The notes under the pieces: generated by a model
The model's database searches: none
What the model was told of the DNA's origin: nothing
What the model saw: only the letters and a program-made list of their open reading frames with translations
From: Claveliimonas monacensis
GTDB taxonomy: Bacteria; Bacillota; Clostridia; Lachnospirales; Lachnospiraceae
Direction: 5' to 3'
NCBI RefSeq assembly: GCF_014982975.1
Contig: NZ_JADCKL010000007.1
Coordinates: 60,779-124,778, forward strand
Length of the DNA stretch: 64,000 nucleotides
Position numbers and translations under genes: made by a program
Part shown: positions 17,277 to 26,090 of the stretch, piece by piece
How the letters are laid out: each line of letters begins with the position of its first letter
How positions within the stretch are numbered: the stretch's first letter is position 1

Positions 17277-18665
17277 TTATGACACCGCAGCCTTCTCAAG
17301 CCCGCGCATATGCCGCATCTCCTGCACAATCAGGATGACAGTCGTCACAAACGCGGCCGAATCCGCCACAGGCCCTGCGAACATGATACCGTCCAGCCCA
17401 AAGAACAGCGGAAGGATCAGAATAAGAGGTATGAGGAAAAAGACCTGTCTCGTCATGGAGAGAAGAAGTCCTTTCACCGGTTTTCCGATAGCCGAAAAGA
17501 AGTTTGAGGAAATAAGCTGAACGCCGTTTGCAATGATCATGAAAAGGAAGATCCTCATAAACTTCACAGCAAAGGTAAAATACATCTCATCTCCTGTCCC
17601 GAACAGGGAAATGATCTGTCTCGGGAAAAACTGAAAGAGAATGAATCCCACGGCAGAAATGGCCAGGTTCACACTGATGGCCAGCTTGTAGGTCTTCCGG
17701 ACGCGGTCATACTGCTTCGCCCCGTAGTTAAAGCCGATGATAGGCTGGCTTCCCTGGGAAATTCCTATAATAAATGCAAGCAGTATGGCATTTGTCTTCA
17801 TGACAATTCCGCAGGCCGCCAGGGGGATGTCTGTTCCGTATGGAGATGACGCCCCGTAGTATGTCAGCGAATTGTTCAGCACGATCTGGACAAACGTAAT
17901 GGCTACCTGATTCAGGCTGTTGCTCATGCCCAGTGATGCGGTTTTCAGGCATTCCTGCGGGACAAGACGGATATCTTCCCTTTTCAGTTCTATGTTCTTA
18001 AATTTCCCTATGTATATCACTGCCGACACAAACGAGCAGATCTGTCCGATCACCGTGGCCCAGGCAGCGCCGGCTACACCCCAGTGAAAAACAAAGATAA
18101 AGACCGGATCCAAAATCGTGTTGACAATGGCGCCGATCAGCATGCTGGTCATAGAGTACTTCGGACTTCCGTCCGCCCTGGCCAGATTGCTCATACCGTT
18201 TGTCACGATAAGAAACGGCATTCCCACCGCCGTGATCCGTGTATATTCGATTGCGTAGGGCATCACATCCGGCGTTGCCCCGAATGCAGTAAGAAGCGGA
18301 TGCAGGAAGATTTCCACCAGTACCGCATAGATCATGCCAAAGACAACCATCATACTGATGCCGTTTCCCACAACGCGGCATGCCCTGTCCTTCTCCCCTG
18401 CTCCCAGGTGAAGTGAAAAACGCGAAGCGCTTCCTATACCGATAAGAAGCGCGATGGCAAGACAGATCGTAGTCAGAGGATAGGCTACATTTGTGGCAGC
18501 ATTTCCAAGATACCCCACACCCTGGCCGATAAAAATCTGATCCACGATATTGTACAGGGAACTCACTACCATGGCAATAATGCTTGGTATGGCAAAGCTT
18601 TTCAAAAGCGCCGGTATACTTTTGTATCCCAGCGGATTTTCCTGGTTTTGTACCTGTGTGTTCAT
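17277..18665 (-). CDS. MATE family multidrug/cation antiporter
   Basis: Predicted 462 residues with about twelve membrane helices. The N-terminal half starts SIPALLKSFAIPSIIAMVV and SLYNIVDQIFIGQGVG, the second half repeats the fold (LLAFIIGISQGSQPIIGFNY), both typical of MepA/NorM-like MATE exporters. These pump cationic drugs or metabolites out using Na+ or H+. Length is normal for the family. No regulator is adjacent; the importer operon follows on the same strand but 97 bases away from its start. The substrate cannot be told from sequence. Confidence 0.9.
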   Translation of the reverse strand: MNTQVQNQENPLGYKSIPALLKSFAIPSIIAMVVSSLYNIVDQIFIGQGVGYLGNAATNVAYPLTTICLAIALLIGIGSASRFSLHLGAGEKDRACRVVGNGISMMVVFGMIYAVLVEIFLHPLLTAFGATPDVMPYAIEYTRITAVGMPFLIVTNGMSNLARADGSPKYSMTSMLIGAIVNTILDPVFIFVFHWGVAGAAWATVIGQICSFVSAVIYIGKFKNIELKREDIRLVPQECLKTASLGMSNSLNQVAITFVQIVLNNSLTYYGASSPYGTDIPLAACGIVMKTNAILLAFIIGISQGSQPIIGFNYGAKQYDRVRKTYKLAISVNLAISAVGFILFQFFPRQIISLFGTGDEMYFTFAVKFMRIFLFMIIANGVQLISSNFFSAIGKPVKGLLLSMTRQVFFLIPLILILPLFFGLDGIMFAGPVADSAAFVTTVILIVQEMRHMRGLEKAAVS

Positions 18666-18762
18666 TTTTTTGTTTCTCCTTTATCTGCCGGTCCTGCCGT
18701 CAGACCTTTGTCTTCCGGCAGCCCGGATCTGTGTTTTTTACCGGGCAGATATCTCAGCGCAT

Positions 18763-19341
18763 CTATCCCTCATCCAGGGACACGACTTTCGCCGCCCCCA
18801 TCAACTCTGCTTCCTTTTCATCATGGGTCACGAAAAGCACAGTCCTGCCCCGGCATGCCTCTTTTGTATACGCAATGGTTTTCCTGCGTGTCTCGTCGTC
18901 CAGACCTTTAAACGGTTCATCCAGAAACAGGATCTGGCAGGGCGCAAGGAGAGCCCTGAGAAGAGCCACCCTGCGCCGCATTCCGCCGGAGAGCTCGTGG
19001 GCCGGCTGATTTTCACAGCCTCCCAGGTCAATCTTCTTCATCTCGTTTCTGATCTCTTCTGCCGTCCTTTCCGGGCATGTCAGCCGTATGTTAGCCATGG
19101 CGCTTAAATTTTCGCACAGCCTGTCCTCCTGAAATACAGCGCTCTTCTTCATGGAAGGCAGTCCGCCGGTCTCTCCTTCATCGGCCGTCTCAAGCCCCAT
19201 GAGAATACGAAGAAGCGTGGTCTTGCCGCATCCGGATCTGCCCATGATACAAGTAGTCTCCCCCTCCTGTATATGAAGTGAAAACTGTTCCAGTACTCTG
19301 TGTTCCCCATATGATTTGCTTATATTTATGATCTCAGGCAT
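18763..19341 (-). CDS. ABC importer ATP-binding protein (SsuB/TauB type)
   Basis: Predicted 192 residues, short for this family (usually 230-260) but with every motif: Walker A GRSGCGKTT, Q-loop FQEDRL, signature HELSGGMRRRVALLRA, Walker B ILFLDEPF, and H-loop FVTHDEKEA. The C-terminus ends soon after the H-loop. The ATG at 19341 (MPEIINISKSYG) is preferred over the longer GTG start at 19395, which would run into the permease gene. It is the last gene of the SBP-permease-ATPase operon and powers import through the permease upstream. Substrate unknown. Confidence 0.85.
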   Translation of the reverse strand: MPEIINISKSYGEHRVLEQFSLHIQEGETTCIMGRSGCGKTTLLRILMGLETADEGETGGLPSMKKSAVFQEDRLCENLSAMANIRLTCPERTAEEIRNEMKKIDLGGCENQPAHELSGGMRRRVALLRALLAPCQILFLDEPFKGLDDETRRKTIAYTKEACRGRTVLFVTHDEKEAELMGAAKVVSLDEG

Positions 19342-19366
19342 TTTCTCACTTCTCTTTCGCTCATTT

Positions 19367-20152
19367 TCATCCCCGTTGCTCAAGGCGGCGGACACAGTAC
19401 CCGATGGCCTTCAGAAATCCTTTTTCAAACAGGACGCTGATACAGATAATGACAAGCGTCCAGGCAAAAAGCGCCGGTGTGTCCAGGTATATCTTGGCAT
19501 TGTAGAGGTTTTCTCCTATGGAGTTCTGGGGAATTCCTATGACTTCTGCCGCCACGCCTGCCTTCCAGCACAGCCCCAGTGCCAGAGAGCAGCCGGCGCG
19601 GAAATAGGGAAGGACCTGGGAGACATAGATACTGCGAAGCTGGCGGCCAAAGGGAATCTCAAAGACTCTGGCCATCTCCAGAAGTTTCCTGTCCACCTGG
19701 CTGATGCCGTCCAGAACATTCGTGTAGATCACAGGAAATACCATCAGAAATGAAATCAGCACAGACAGGTTTCTGGAGGACACCCATATCAGAACGAGAA
19801 TGACAAAGGATGCCACCGGGATGGATTTGACAGTCACAATAAATGGAAGCAGAAATTCCCGCAGCCGCACTGACGCTGCTGAAAGTCCTGCAAGAACCAC
19901 CCCCAGGATCACACCCAGGAGAAATCCTCCTACAATCCGGATCATGGAGGAGGCGATGGAAAGCCAGAATTCTGCTGTGGCCGCCAGTTTTACAACAGTA
20001 CAGACAACAGTGACAGGAGACACAAGAAGTATCTCCTGTCCTATCCACATACTGACAAGCTGCCACACTGCCAGCCAGACAAGAACGGCCCACAGCCTGA
20101 TCTTTCCTTTTCTTTTTCCTTCCTTACTCTCCGGTGTAGTAGAAGTCATCAT
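19367..20152 (-). CDS. ABC importer permease (SsuC/TauC type)
   Basis: Predicted 261 residues with about six membrane helices and a BPD_transp_1 fold. The EAA-like cytoplasmic loop that contacts the ATPase reads LLEMARVFEIPFGRQLRSIY. The start overlaps the end of the substrate-binding protein gene by 29 bases and the stop lies 25 bases before the ATPase start, a tight operon. Family members import sulfonates, nitrate, aromatic sulfonates or thiamine precursors; which one applies here is not visible. Confidence 0.87.
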   Translation of the reverse strand: MMTSTTPESKEGKRKGKIRLWAVLVWLAVWQLVSMWIGQEILLVSPVTVVCTVVKLAATAEFWLSIASSMIRIVGGFLLGVILGVVLAGLSAASVRLREFLLPFIVTVKSIPVASFVILVLIWVSSRNLSVLISFLMVFPVIYTNVLDGISQVDRKLLEMARVFEIPFGRQLRSIYVSQVLPYFRAGCSLALGLCWKAGVAAEVIGIPQNSIGENLYNAKIYLDTPALFAWTLVIICISVLFEKGFLKAIGYCVRRLEQRG

Positions 20153-21149
20153 CTGGTAATTTTCCTCCCACAGCTTCCGGATTCTGGTCGTTCAGAACAG
20201 AAAGATATCCGGACAGCTTCTCCTGCATCTCATCGCCTGTAATGCAGACAATATTGCACTCGGGGATCGCTGTCTGAGCCACTTCCGCGGTGACAATGTC
20301 GTACTGACCTACAAGCTGTGCAGCCTCGTCCACATTTTCGTTGACAAAATCAACGGACGCTTTGTATCTCTCAAGGAAATCGGACACTGCTTCCGGGTTC
20401 TCTTTGGCAAATTCTGTTCTCACAACCACAACACCGGTAAGCAAAGCGCCGGGTTCCTGCGCGTCTTCCTGCACTTTGTCCCACTCTTCTGTCAGATCCA
20501 GGGCAACCCTGAGATCCGGATTTTTCATCTGGGCTGTTGTCACAAAAGGCTGGGGCAGCATGGCGATGCCGGAAGGATCCTGGGCCAGGGCCGCCACGCA
20601 TTCAGAATGTTCGCTCTTCCACTCAATGGTCACATCCGCCGCCGGATCCAGGCCGTTCTGCTGAAGAATATAATTCAGGGCATACTCCGGCGTGGCTCCT
20701 TTCCCGCTGGCATAGATGGTCTTTCCTTTCAGATCCGCCGCAGACTGGACGGTGTCGCCATTCTCTACTATATAGAGAACTCCCAGTGTATTGACGGCCA
20801 GAACCTGAACACCGCCCTCCAGTTTATTATAAAGAACAGAGGCCACATTGGCAGGCACTGCGGCAATGTCTGTCTCTCCCTGGGATATTGCCGGTGTCAC
20901 CTCGTCTATGGATGCTGCTATAGTAAACTTATAATTTTCGCTGTCAACTTTTCCATTGTCCACATCGTCCATCAGACTGACCATTCCCATGGCAGTGGGT
21001 CCTTTCAGCGCTGTCACATTCACTTCCACAGGCTCCGTCTCTTTTGTATTATCCTGGCTTTCGTTGCTGCTGCCGCATCCTGTCAGCATGGATACCGCCA
21101 TGGCGCAGGCCATGAGGATCGCACTGAGCTTCTTCATTCTCTTTTTCAT
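20124..21149 (-). CDS. ABC importer substrate-binding lipoprotein (NMT1/SsuA-like)
   Basis: Predicted 341 residues. A lipoprotein signal (MKKRMKKLSAILMACAMAVS then LTGCGSS, lipidated Cys about 25) is followed by a periplasmic-binding fold with AALKGPT-like start (NVTALKGPTAMGM), DIAAVPANVASVLYNK, LGVLYIVENGD, DLKGKTIYASGKGATPEY and LPQPFVTTAQ. This is the type II fold of SsuA/NMT1-like binders. It sits outside the membrane and delivers substrate to the permease encoded next. First gene of a three-gene operon. Ligand unknown; sulfonates or small aromatic or carboxylate compounds are typical. Confidence 0.88.
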   Translation of the reverse strand: MKKRMKKLSAILMACAMAVSMLTGCGSSNESQDNTKETEPVEVNVTALKGPTAMGMVSLMDDVDNGKVDSENYKFTIAASIDEVTPAISQGETDIAAVPANVASVLYNKLEGGVQVLAVNTLGVLYIVENGDTVQSAADLKGKTIYASGKGATPEYALNYILQQNGLDPAADVTIEWKSEHSECVAALAQDPSGIAMLPQPFVTTAQMKNPDLRVALDLTEEWDKVQEDAQEPGALLTGVVVVRTEFAKENPEAVSDFLERYKASVDFVNENVDEAAQLVGQYDIVTAEVAQTAIPECNIVCITGDEMQEKLSGYLSVLNDQNPEAVGGKLPDDDFYYTGE

Positions 21150-21273
21150 AATTTATGTCCTCCTTCTCTTTGTCTGATCATGTCCAGAAAGTATTATAAC
21201 GCCCCAAAGCCGGGGTGTAAAGGCAGGCGGCCGTGTATTTTTTTACAGTCATCCTTTCTCCAGGACATAAGAA

Positions 21274-21297
21274 GACCCGGCCTTCTCCGTCCGGGTC
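21274..21297 (-). terminator. terminator after the second phosphofructokinase
   Basis: GACCCGG/CCGGGTC arms (21274-21280 and 21291-21297) around a 10-base loop, followed on the minus strand by TTCTTATG. It lies 37 bases after the stop of the phosphofructokinase gene. Confidence 0.6.
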
Positions 21298-21333
21298 CCC
21301 TCTTAAGGTTATGATATCCTATATACTTATACT

Positions 21334-22572
21334 CTACAGATTATATGGCCGGAAGAGATGACGCGGAATTCCGTCTACCATGACGGGTGACACATCTCCC
21401 TGGATCAGTGGGCGCACATAAGCAACAAATTCGTCTGTCACGCCTGTGCCCTCCTCATTGACCCATTCTCTTGGCACCAGTTTCTCATCGTTGGCAATCT
21501 TATGCACGTCCTTTACTTCCGTGCCGCACTGGTATGGATCGTCCGAAAGTCTCTGCAGAACAACCATCTTTCCGGAATCTCCCTCGTCCGCTGCTTTCAC
21601 TGCAGCACCGCCTACCTGATAGGCTTCCAGGATATCCACCCTGGATGCCGCATGGGAAGCGGATCTCTGAAGACTGCTCAGCTCGATAGCACGAGTCTTG
21701 CATCCGATCTCGCCCGCAATAAAGCTGGCCAGATAGGAAGCTGTCCCGGAAAGCTGCTTGTGTCCGAAAGCATCCACAAAATCTATGCTGCTGCCCAGCT
21801 CGCACACATAAGTACCGTCAGCTGTCCGTATTCCTTCGGAAACGGCAACGACAACAGAAGGTTTCTTTGACAGAAGCTCTTTTACCTTATCGCTGAAAAC
21901 ATGCAGGTCAAAGGAAATCTCCGGCAGATAGATCAGATCCGGGCCCTCGCAGTCCTCGCCTTTTGCCAGAGCTGCAGCTCCGGTCAGCCAGCCTGCATTT
22001 CTTCCCATAATCTCTACAATGCTCACAAGACCTTTGCTGTACTCCAGACAGAAGCTGTCACGGATGATCTCTTTCACAGATGTGCCGATGTATTTTGCAG
22101 CGCTTCCGTAGCCCGGTGTGTGGTCCGTAAGAGCCAGGTCGTTGTCAATGGTCTTCGGGCATCCGATAAAACGGGTCGGGTGTCCCGTCACAATAGCGTA
22201 GTCGGAAAGTTTCTTGATGGTGTCCATGGAGTCATTTCCACCGATATAGATAAACGCCTCAATATCCAGCTTGTCGAGAATAGAAAAAATTTTCTCGTAC
22301 ACCGCTTTATCCTCATGAATCTCCGGCAGTTTGTAGCGGCAGGATCCGAGGAAAGCTGCAGGCGTCCTCTTCAAAAGTTCTGCGTCCAGCTCTGTGGTGA
22401 TATACTCTGACAGATCCAGATACCTCTCCTGCAGAAGGCCCTGTATGCCGTGAAGCATTCCGTACACTTTATTTGCCCCGCGGTCCTTCGCCGTGCGGTA
22501 TACACCCGCGAGACTTGAATTGATGGCGGCTGTAGGGCCGCCAGACTGACCTACGATTACATTTCGTTTCAT
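21334..22572 (-). CDS. pfp: PPi-type 6-phosphofructokinase (second copy)
   Basis: Predicted 412 residues, a paralogue of the 408-residue protein at 4622-5848. It has the same diagnostic residues at the same numbers: GGNDSM at 111-116, PKTIDND at 139-145 and MGRNAGW, with Asp114 and Lys140 typical of pyrophosphate users. The two copies keep all catalytic motifs but have diverged through much of the rest, so this is an old duplication or separate acquisition rather than a recent copy. The SD is GGAGG, 9 bases before ATG. It neighbours glycerol kinase on the same strand, although 159 bases with an A/T-rich likely promoter separate them. Why two copies are kept is unknown; differential regulation is plausible. 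Confidence 0.92.
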   Translation of the reverse strand: MKRNVIVGQSGGPTAAINSSLAGVYRTAKDRGANKVYGMLHGIQGLLQERYLDLSEYITTELDAELLKRTPAAFLGSCRYKLPEIHEDKAVYEKIFSILDKLDIEAFIYIGGNDSMDTIKKLSDYAIVTGHPTRFIGCPKTIDNDLALTDHTPGYGSAAKYIGTSVKEIIRDSFCLEYSKGLVSIVEIMGRNAGWLTGAAALAKGEDCEGPDLIYLPEISFDLHVFSDKVKELLSKKPSVVVAVSEGIRTADGTYVCELGSSIDFVDAFGHKQLSGTASYLASFIAGEIGCKTRAIELSSLQRSASHAASRVDILEAYQVGGAAVKAADEGDSGKMVVLQRLSDDPYQCGTEVKDVHKIANDEKLVPREWVNEEGTGVTDEFVAYVRPLIQGDVSPVMVDGIPRHLFRPYNL

Positions 22573-22731
22573 GCTATGCTACCTCCGTCCTTTAAATATC
22601 GCGCCGCATGTCCTCTCTCCCGGATCAGGCGGGCACTGTACATTTCCGGCGCTAAGCTCTTAATATACCTATTTTAGTATATTTAGCTATATCTGTCCAG
22701 CAAAAGAATATTTTTTTGTACATTTTCACAA

Positions 22732-24228
22732 CTATTCATCCTTTGCCCAGTGATAAGCATAGCGGACCGCCTTATTCCAGCCCTTTATTTTCTTCTCCCG
22801 TTCTTCCGCCTGAATTTCGGGTGTAAAGATCCGGTCAATAGCCCAGTTTTTCAGCACTTCTTCTTTATTTTTCCAGTATCCTGTCGCAAGTCCTGCTAGA
22901 TAAGCAGCTCCCATGGCTGTTGTCTCCACGCACTTCGGCCGGTTCACAGGGGCATTGCTGATATCCGCCTGGGACTGCATCAGGAAATTGTTGGCGCTGG
23001 CTCCTCCGTCCACTTTGAGGGAGCTCAAGGTAATGCCTGCATCCGCTTCCATAGCCTTCAGCACGTCATTGACCTGATAGGCAAGGGATTCCAGGGTAGC
23101 CCTGATGACATGGTATTTATTGACTCCCCGGGTAATGCCCACAATGGTCCCTCTGGCGTAGGGATCCCAGTGAGGCGCACCAAGGCCCGTGAAAGCCGGC
23201 ACCACATAGCAGCCGTTCGTGTCTGGCACTTTATTTGCCATATATTCCGAATCCTCGGAGGAATCGATCAGACGCATCTCGTCCCGGAGCCACTGGATAG
23301 CTGCTCCGGCCACGAAGATGGAGCCTTCCAGGGCGTAGTTCACCTTTCCGTCCAGTCCCCAGGCAATGGTAGTCAGTAGGCCATTGTCAGAGAACACTGG
23401 CTTTTCCCCTGTATTCATCAGCAGGAAGCAGCCTGTACCGTAGGTATTCTTTGCCTCCCCGGGCTGGAAACAGGTCTGGCCGAAAAGAGCCGACTGCTGG
23501 TCTCCGGCCGCCCCTCCGATGGGGATGCTGCCGCCAAAGTAGGAGGGATCGCTCTCCCCGTAAATACAGCTGGAAGGCTTCACCTCCGGCAGCATAGTAA
23601 CAGGGATATCAAGAAGCTTCAGGATATCTTCATCCCACTGCAGGGTATTGATATTAAAAAGCATGGTCCGGGATGCGTTAGAGTAATCTGTCACGTGAAC
23701 TTTTCCCTTTGTCAGCTTCCAGATCAGCCAGGTTTCCACTGTGCCAAAGAGGAGTTCTCCCCTTTCAGCCCGCTGTCTCGCACCCTCCACATGGTCCAGG
23801 ATCCACTTGATTTTTGTGGCGGAAAAATATGCGTCAATCTTAAGACCGGTTTTCCGGCGGATCATATCCTCCAGGCCGTCTGCTATCAGCTTGTCACAAA
23901 AACCTGCTGTCCTGCGGCACTGCCACACAATGGCATTGCAGACGGGCTCCCCTGTCTTTTTGTCCCACACAATGGCAGTCTCCCGCTGATTCGTGATACC
24001 GATCGCAGCAATGTCCGTAGCCTCCGCCCCTATCTTGCTCATGGCCTCCACCGCTACCCCAAGCTGGGTGGACCAGATCTCATCCGCATCGTGCTCCACC
24101 CAGCCCGGTTTCGGGAAATACTGAGTGAACTCCTTCTGAGCTACGCTGCATATATTCCCCTGTTTGTCAAACAAAATACAGCGGTTGCTGGTGGTGCCGG
24201 CATCCAGCGCCATCACAAATTGTTTCAT
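22732..24228 (-). CDS. glpK: glycerol kinase
   Basis: Predicted 498 residues, normal length. FGGY-family motifs are present: [16 protein letters not shown] at the N-terminus, [44 protein letters not shown] [14 protein letters not shown], and [12 protein letters not shown]. It phosphorylates glycerol to glycerol 3-phosphate in the cytoplasm. No glpF or glpD is adjacent. The mRNA leader contains a 24-base-arm palindrome ending directly at the AAAAGGAGGA SD, which suggests an operator or translational control element. Confidence 0.96.
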   Translation of the reverse strand: MKQFVMALDAGTTSNRCILFDKQGNICSVAQKEFTQYFPKPGWVEHDADEIWSTQLGVAVEAMSKIGAEATDIAAIGITNQRETAIVWDKKTGEPVCNAIVWQCRRTAGFCDKLIADGLEDMIRRKTGLKIDAYFSATKIKWILDHVEGARQRAERGELLFGTVETWLIWKLTKGKVHVTDYSNASRTMLFNINTLQWDEDILKLLDIPVTMLPEVKPSSCIYGESDPSYFGGSIPIGGAAGDQQSALFGQTCFQPGEAKNTYGTGCFLLMNTGEKPVFSDNGLLTTIAWGLDGKVNYALEGSIFVAGAAIQWLRDEMRLIDSSEDSEYMANKVPDTNGCYVVPAFTGLGAPHWDPYARGTIVGITRGVNKYHVIRATLESLAYQVNDVLKAMEADAGITLSSLKVDGGASANNFLMQSQADISNAPVNRPKCVETTAMGAAYLAGLATGYWKNKEEVLKNWAIDRIFTPEIQAEEREKKIKGWNKAVRYAYHWAKDE

Positions 24229-24243
24229 AATTGTCCTCCTTTT

Positions 24244-24292
24244 TGCAATTCCGGACGTAATACTTTTAAAAAGTATTACGTCCGGAATTGCA
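24244..24292. repeat. perfect palindrome abutting the glpK SD
   Basis: Arms 24244-24267 and 24269-24292 are perfectly complementary over 24 bases with a single central base. In the glpK mRNA this would be a very stable hairpin ending directly before AAAAGGAGGA. It is not followed by a T-run on either strand, so it is not a normal terminator. It could be a repressor operator, a processing or stability hairpin, or a small mobile repeat. Confidence 0.75.
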
Positions 24293-24357
24293 GTAACTGG
24301 TATGTTATTTTGTATTTACCTCTGAATACTTTCCTTATTGTCTGTTATCCTATTGAA

Positions 24358-25080
24358 TTATCTGCCTGCTTCTGCGTCTTCCCTTGCCAGATAGCGGCGG
24401 GTATAAGGGCACACGACAAAGCATTTTCCGCACAAGTCCGCCTCGATCCCGGTGCGCTGCCGCATAAGTTCCACCTGTTTCTTATAGCAGGTATCCTTGT
24501 CGAACAATGCCTCCCGGTCCATGCCTGCGCTCCACAGTGTCCCTTTCAAGGCATGTGCAGGACAGTTATCCACACAGGCCCTGCAGGCGCCGCAGCGGGA
24601 ACTTGTGACCGGCTGTCCGCAGGGAAGAGGGGCGTCCGTGAGAAGCGACGAAAGGCGGATGGCTGACCCGAACGCTTCCGTCACAAGGATACAGCTTTTC
24701 CCTATCCATCCAAGCCCCGCTCTCGTAGCCACTGTTTTGTGGGGGAGCGGCGTGATCCAGTTCTCATCCTGGCTGACTCTGTCCGTAGTCTGTGCATAGG
24801 CCCTGAATCCCCGGTTTTTCAGGAAATCCTCTCCGGCCAGCACGATCTCGTTCAGCTTCCGGTTCAGGGAATGGTAGGTCTCATAGTATTCCAGCGTGGG
24901 GCCGTCCTGGATCTGCCGGACGATCTTTTCCGGAACCGGGACAGCCACGGCCACGCCCACAGGATATGGCGGGGTATGCTCCTGCCGGGACATGATTCCG
25001 GCCAGATCCCCGCACCCTGCCAGCGCAGCCCCCTCCTGCTCCAGCACAGATTTCAGTTCTTTCCAGAGTGTATTCTCCAT
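24358..25080 (-). CDS. double 4Fe-4S cluster protein related to epoxyqueuosine reductase
   Basis: Predicted 240 residues. The C-terminal half has two ferredoxin-type clusters, CGACRACVDNCPAHAL and LCGKCFVVCPYTRRYL, and a preceding QueG-like block (KTVATRAGLGWIGKSCILVT, SSLLTDAPL). True QueG is longer (about 310-380 residues) with a cobalamin-binding N-terminus and often HEAT repeats. This shorter form is the QueG-like group of unknown function found in Clostridia, perhaps an electron-transfer or reductase protein of the cytoplasm. No queuosine gene is nearby. It is followed by glpK, separated by the palindrome. Confidence 0.78.
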   Translation of the reverse strand: MENTLWKELKSVLEQEGAALAGCGDLAGIMSRQEHTPPYPVGVAVAVPVPEKIVRQIQDGPTLEYYETYHSLNRKLNEIVLAGEDFLKNRGFRAYAQTTDRVSQDENWITPLPHKTVATRAGLGWIGKSCILVTEAFGSAIRLSSLLTDAPLPCGQPVTSSRCGACRACVDNCPAHALKGTLWSAGMDREALFDKDTCYKKQVELMRQRTGIEADLCGKCFVVCPYTRRYLAREDAEAGR

Positions 25081-25129
25081 GCCTGTCCCTCCTCACCTTA
25101 CAGAATTGCAGTACTTAACAGTATTCACA

Positions 25130-25405
25130 TTACAGCAGGACATTAAATCTCTTCTCATCTTCCTCCAGCGGGAGGTCTTTCCCGTCGACCCAGTCAATCT
25201 CGATAAAGCTGTCATGGTTCAGACTGTACAGGAGCTTGTCCACAAGCTGGGGCCTCCCCTGGATCTCCAGCGTCACGGTCCCGTCCATCTCATTTCTCAC
25301 CCAGCCTGTCAGCCCCAGGGATTGGGCCAGGTATTTGGCTTTGTAACGGAAACCCACGCCCTGCACTCTCCCGCGGAAATTCAATTTTTTTCTGACTTCA
25401 GCCAT
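25130..25405 (-). CDS. acyP: acylphosphatase
   Basis: Predicted 91 residues, the whole length of the family. The active-site signature is FRGRVQGVGFRYKAK (arginine at about 20) and the catalytic Asn is in GWVRNEMDGTVTLEIQG. It hydrolyses acyl phosphates such as 1,3-bisphosphoglycerate or acetyl phosphate in the cytoplasm. A good AGGAGGAATAT SD precedes the ATG. It lies between the thi operon end and the Fe-S protein on the same strand and could be read from the thi transcript. Confidence 0.93.
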   Translation of the reverse strand: MAEVRKKLNFRGRVQGVGFRYKAKYLAQSLGLTGWVRNEMDGTVTLEIQGRPQLVDKLLYSLNHDSFIEIDWVDGKDLPLEEDEKRFNVLL

Positions 25406-25483
25406 ATATTCCTCCTGTTCTCTTTCATCTGAGGTATTGTTTTTATTCTAATTCTTTTTCCACAGGCTGACAAGTCCTTCCAG

Positions 25484-26083
25484 TTATATCCGCATCATCT
25501 CCGACATGATGCAGCCGCCCGCCGCCCCGCAGGACAGGATTTCCTCCATCTGACCCGTGCCCATATGTATACCGCCGATGGCCCACACCGGCACATCCGC
25601 CAGAGCGCAGATTTCCTGCAGAAAGGCGGTTCCCCGGGGAGGCAGCCCTTTTTTACAGTCCGTAAGATAAATATGCCCCGCAGTCAGGCAGGTGGCGCCC
25701 AGCCGCAGCGCTTCCTCAGCCTCCCGCACAGAATGGACCGATGTTCCCACATGAATAAATTCCTTTAAAATCCCCGTTTCCCTGTATCTTTTCATAAGCG
25801 CCAGCGGCAGGTGGATGGCATCCACCCCTGCACATAGCGCAGCTTCCGGGTATGTATGATATACGCAGGGCACCTGGTACTCCCGGCAGATCGCAAGCAC
25901 CTGTCCGGCCAGGCGGGCGTAATCCTCCTCTTCCAGATCCTTCTCCCGCACGATCACAGCCGCCGGATGTAACTGACAGACCCGGCGGATCTGCTCCAGG
26001 TAGGGCCGTGCGGCCAGATGGCGATTTGTCACCACCGCCACCCGGGACAGGACGTCCCCATCCGGAAGGCCTCTCTTTGCCAT
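25484..26083 (-). CDS. tenI: TenI/ThiE-family protein, probable thiazole tautomerase
   Basis: Predicted 199 residues with a TIM-barrel ThiE/TenI fold. The block VGTSVHSVREAEEALRLGA, then TAGHIYLTDCKKGLPPRG and VPVWAIGGI, matches TenI of Bacillus (GHVFETDCKKG around its catalytic His) better than ThiE. ThiE's substrate-binding Asn-Asp is replaced here by VYHTYP. TenI isomerises the thiazole product of ThiG before coupling; ThiE couples it to the pyrimidine. I start at ATG 26081-26083 behind AGGAAAG, 7 bases after the thiH stop. Last gene of the thi operon. A dual or ThiE-like role cannot be excluded. Confidence 0.75.
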   Translation of the reverse strand: MAKRGLPDGDVLSRVAVVTNRHLAARPYLEQIRRVCQLHPAAVIVREKDLEEEDYARLAGQVLAICREYQVPCVYHTYPEAALCAGVDAIHLPLALMKRYRETGILKEFIHVGTSVHSVREAEEALRLGATCLTAGHIYLTDCKKGLPPRGTAFLQEICALADVPVWAIGGIHMGTGQMEEILSCGAAGGCIMSEMMRI

Positions 26084-26090
26084 TTCTTTC

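Noticed and set aside
24244..24292. Intrinsic terminator of the Fe-S protein gene
   Set aside because: The stem is followed by an A/G-rich SD on the minus strand, not a T-run, and it abuts the glpK start region.
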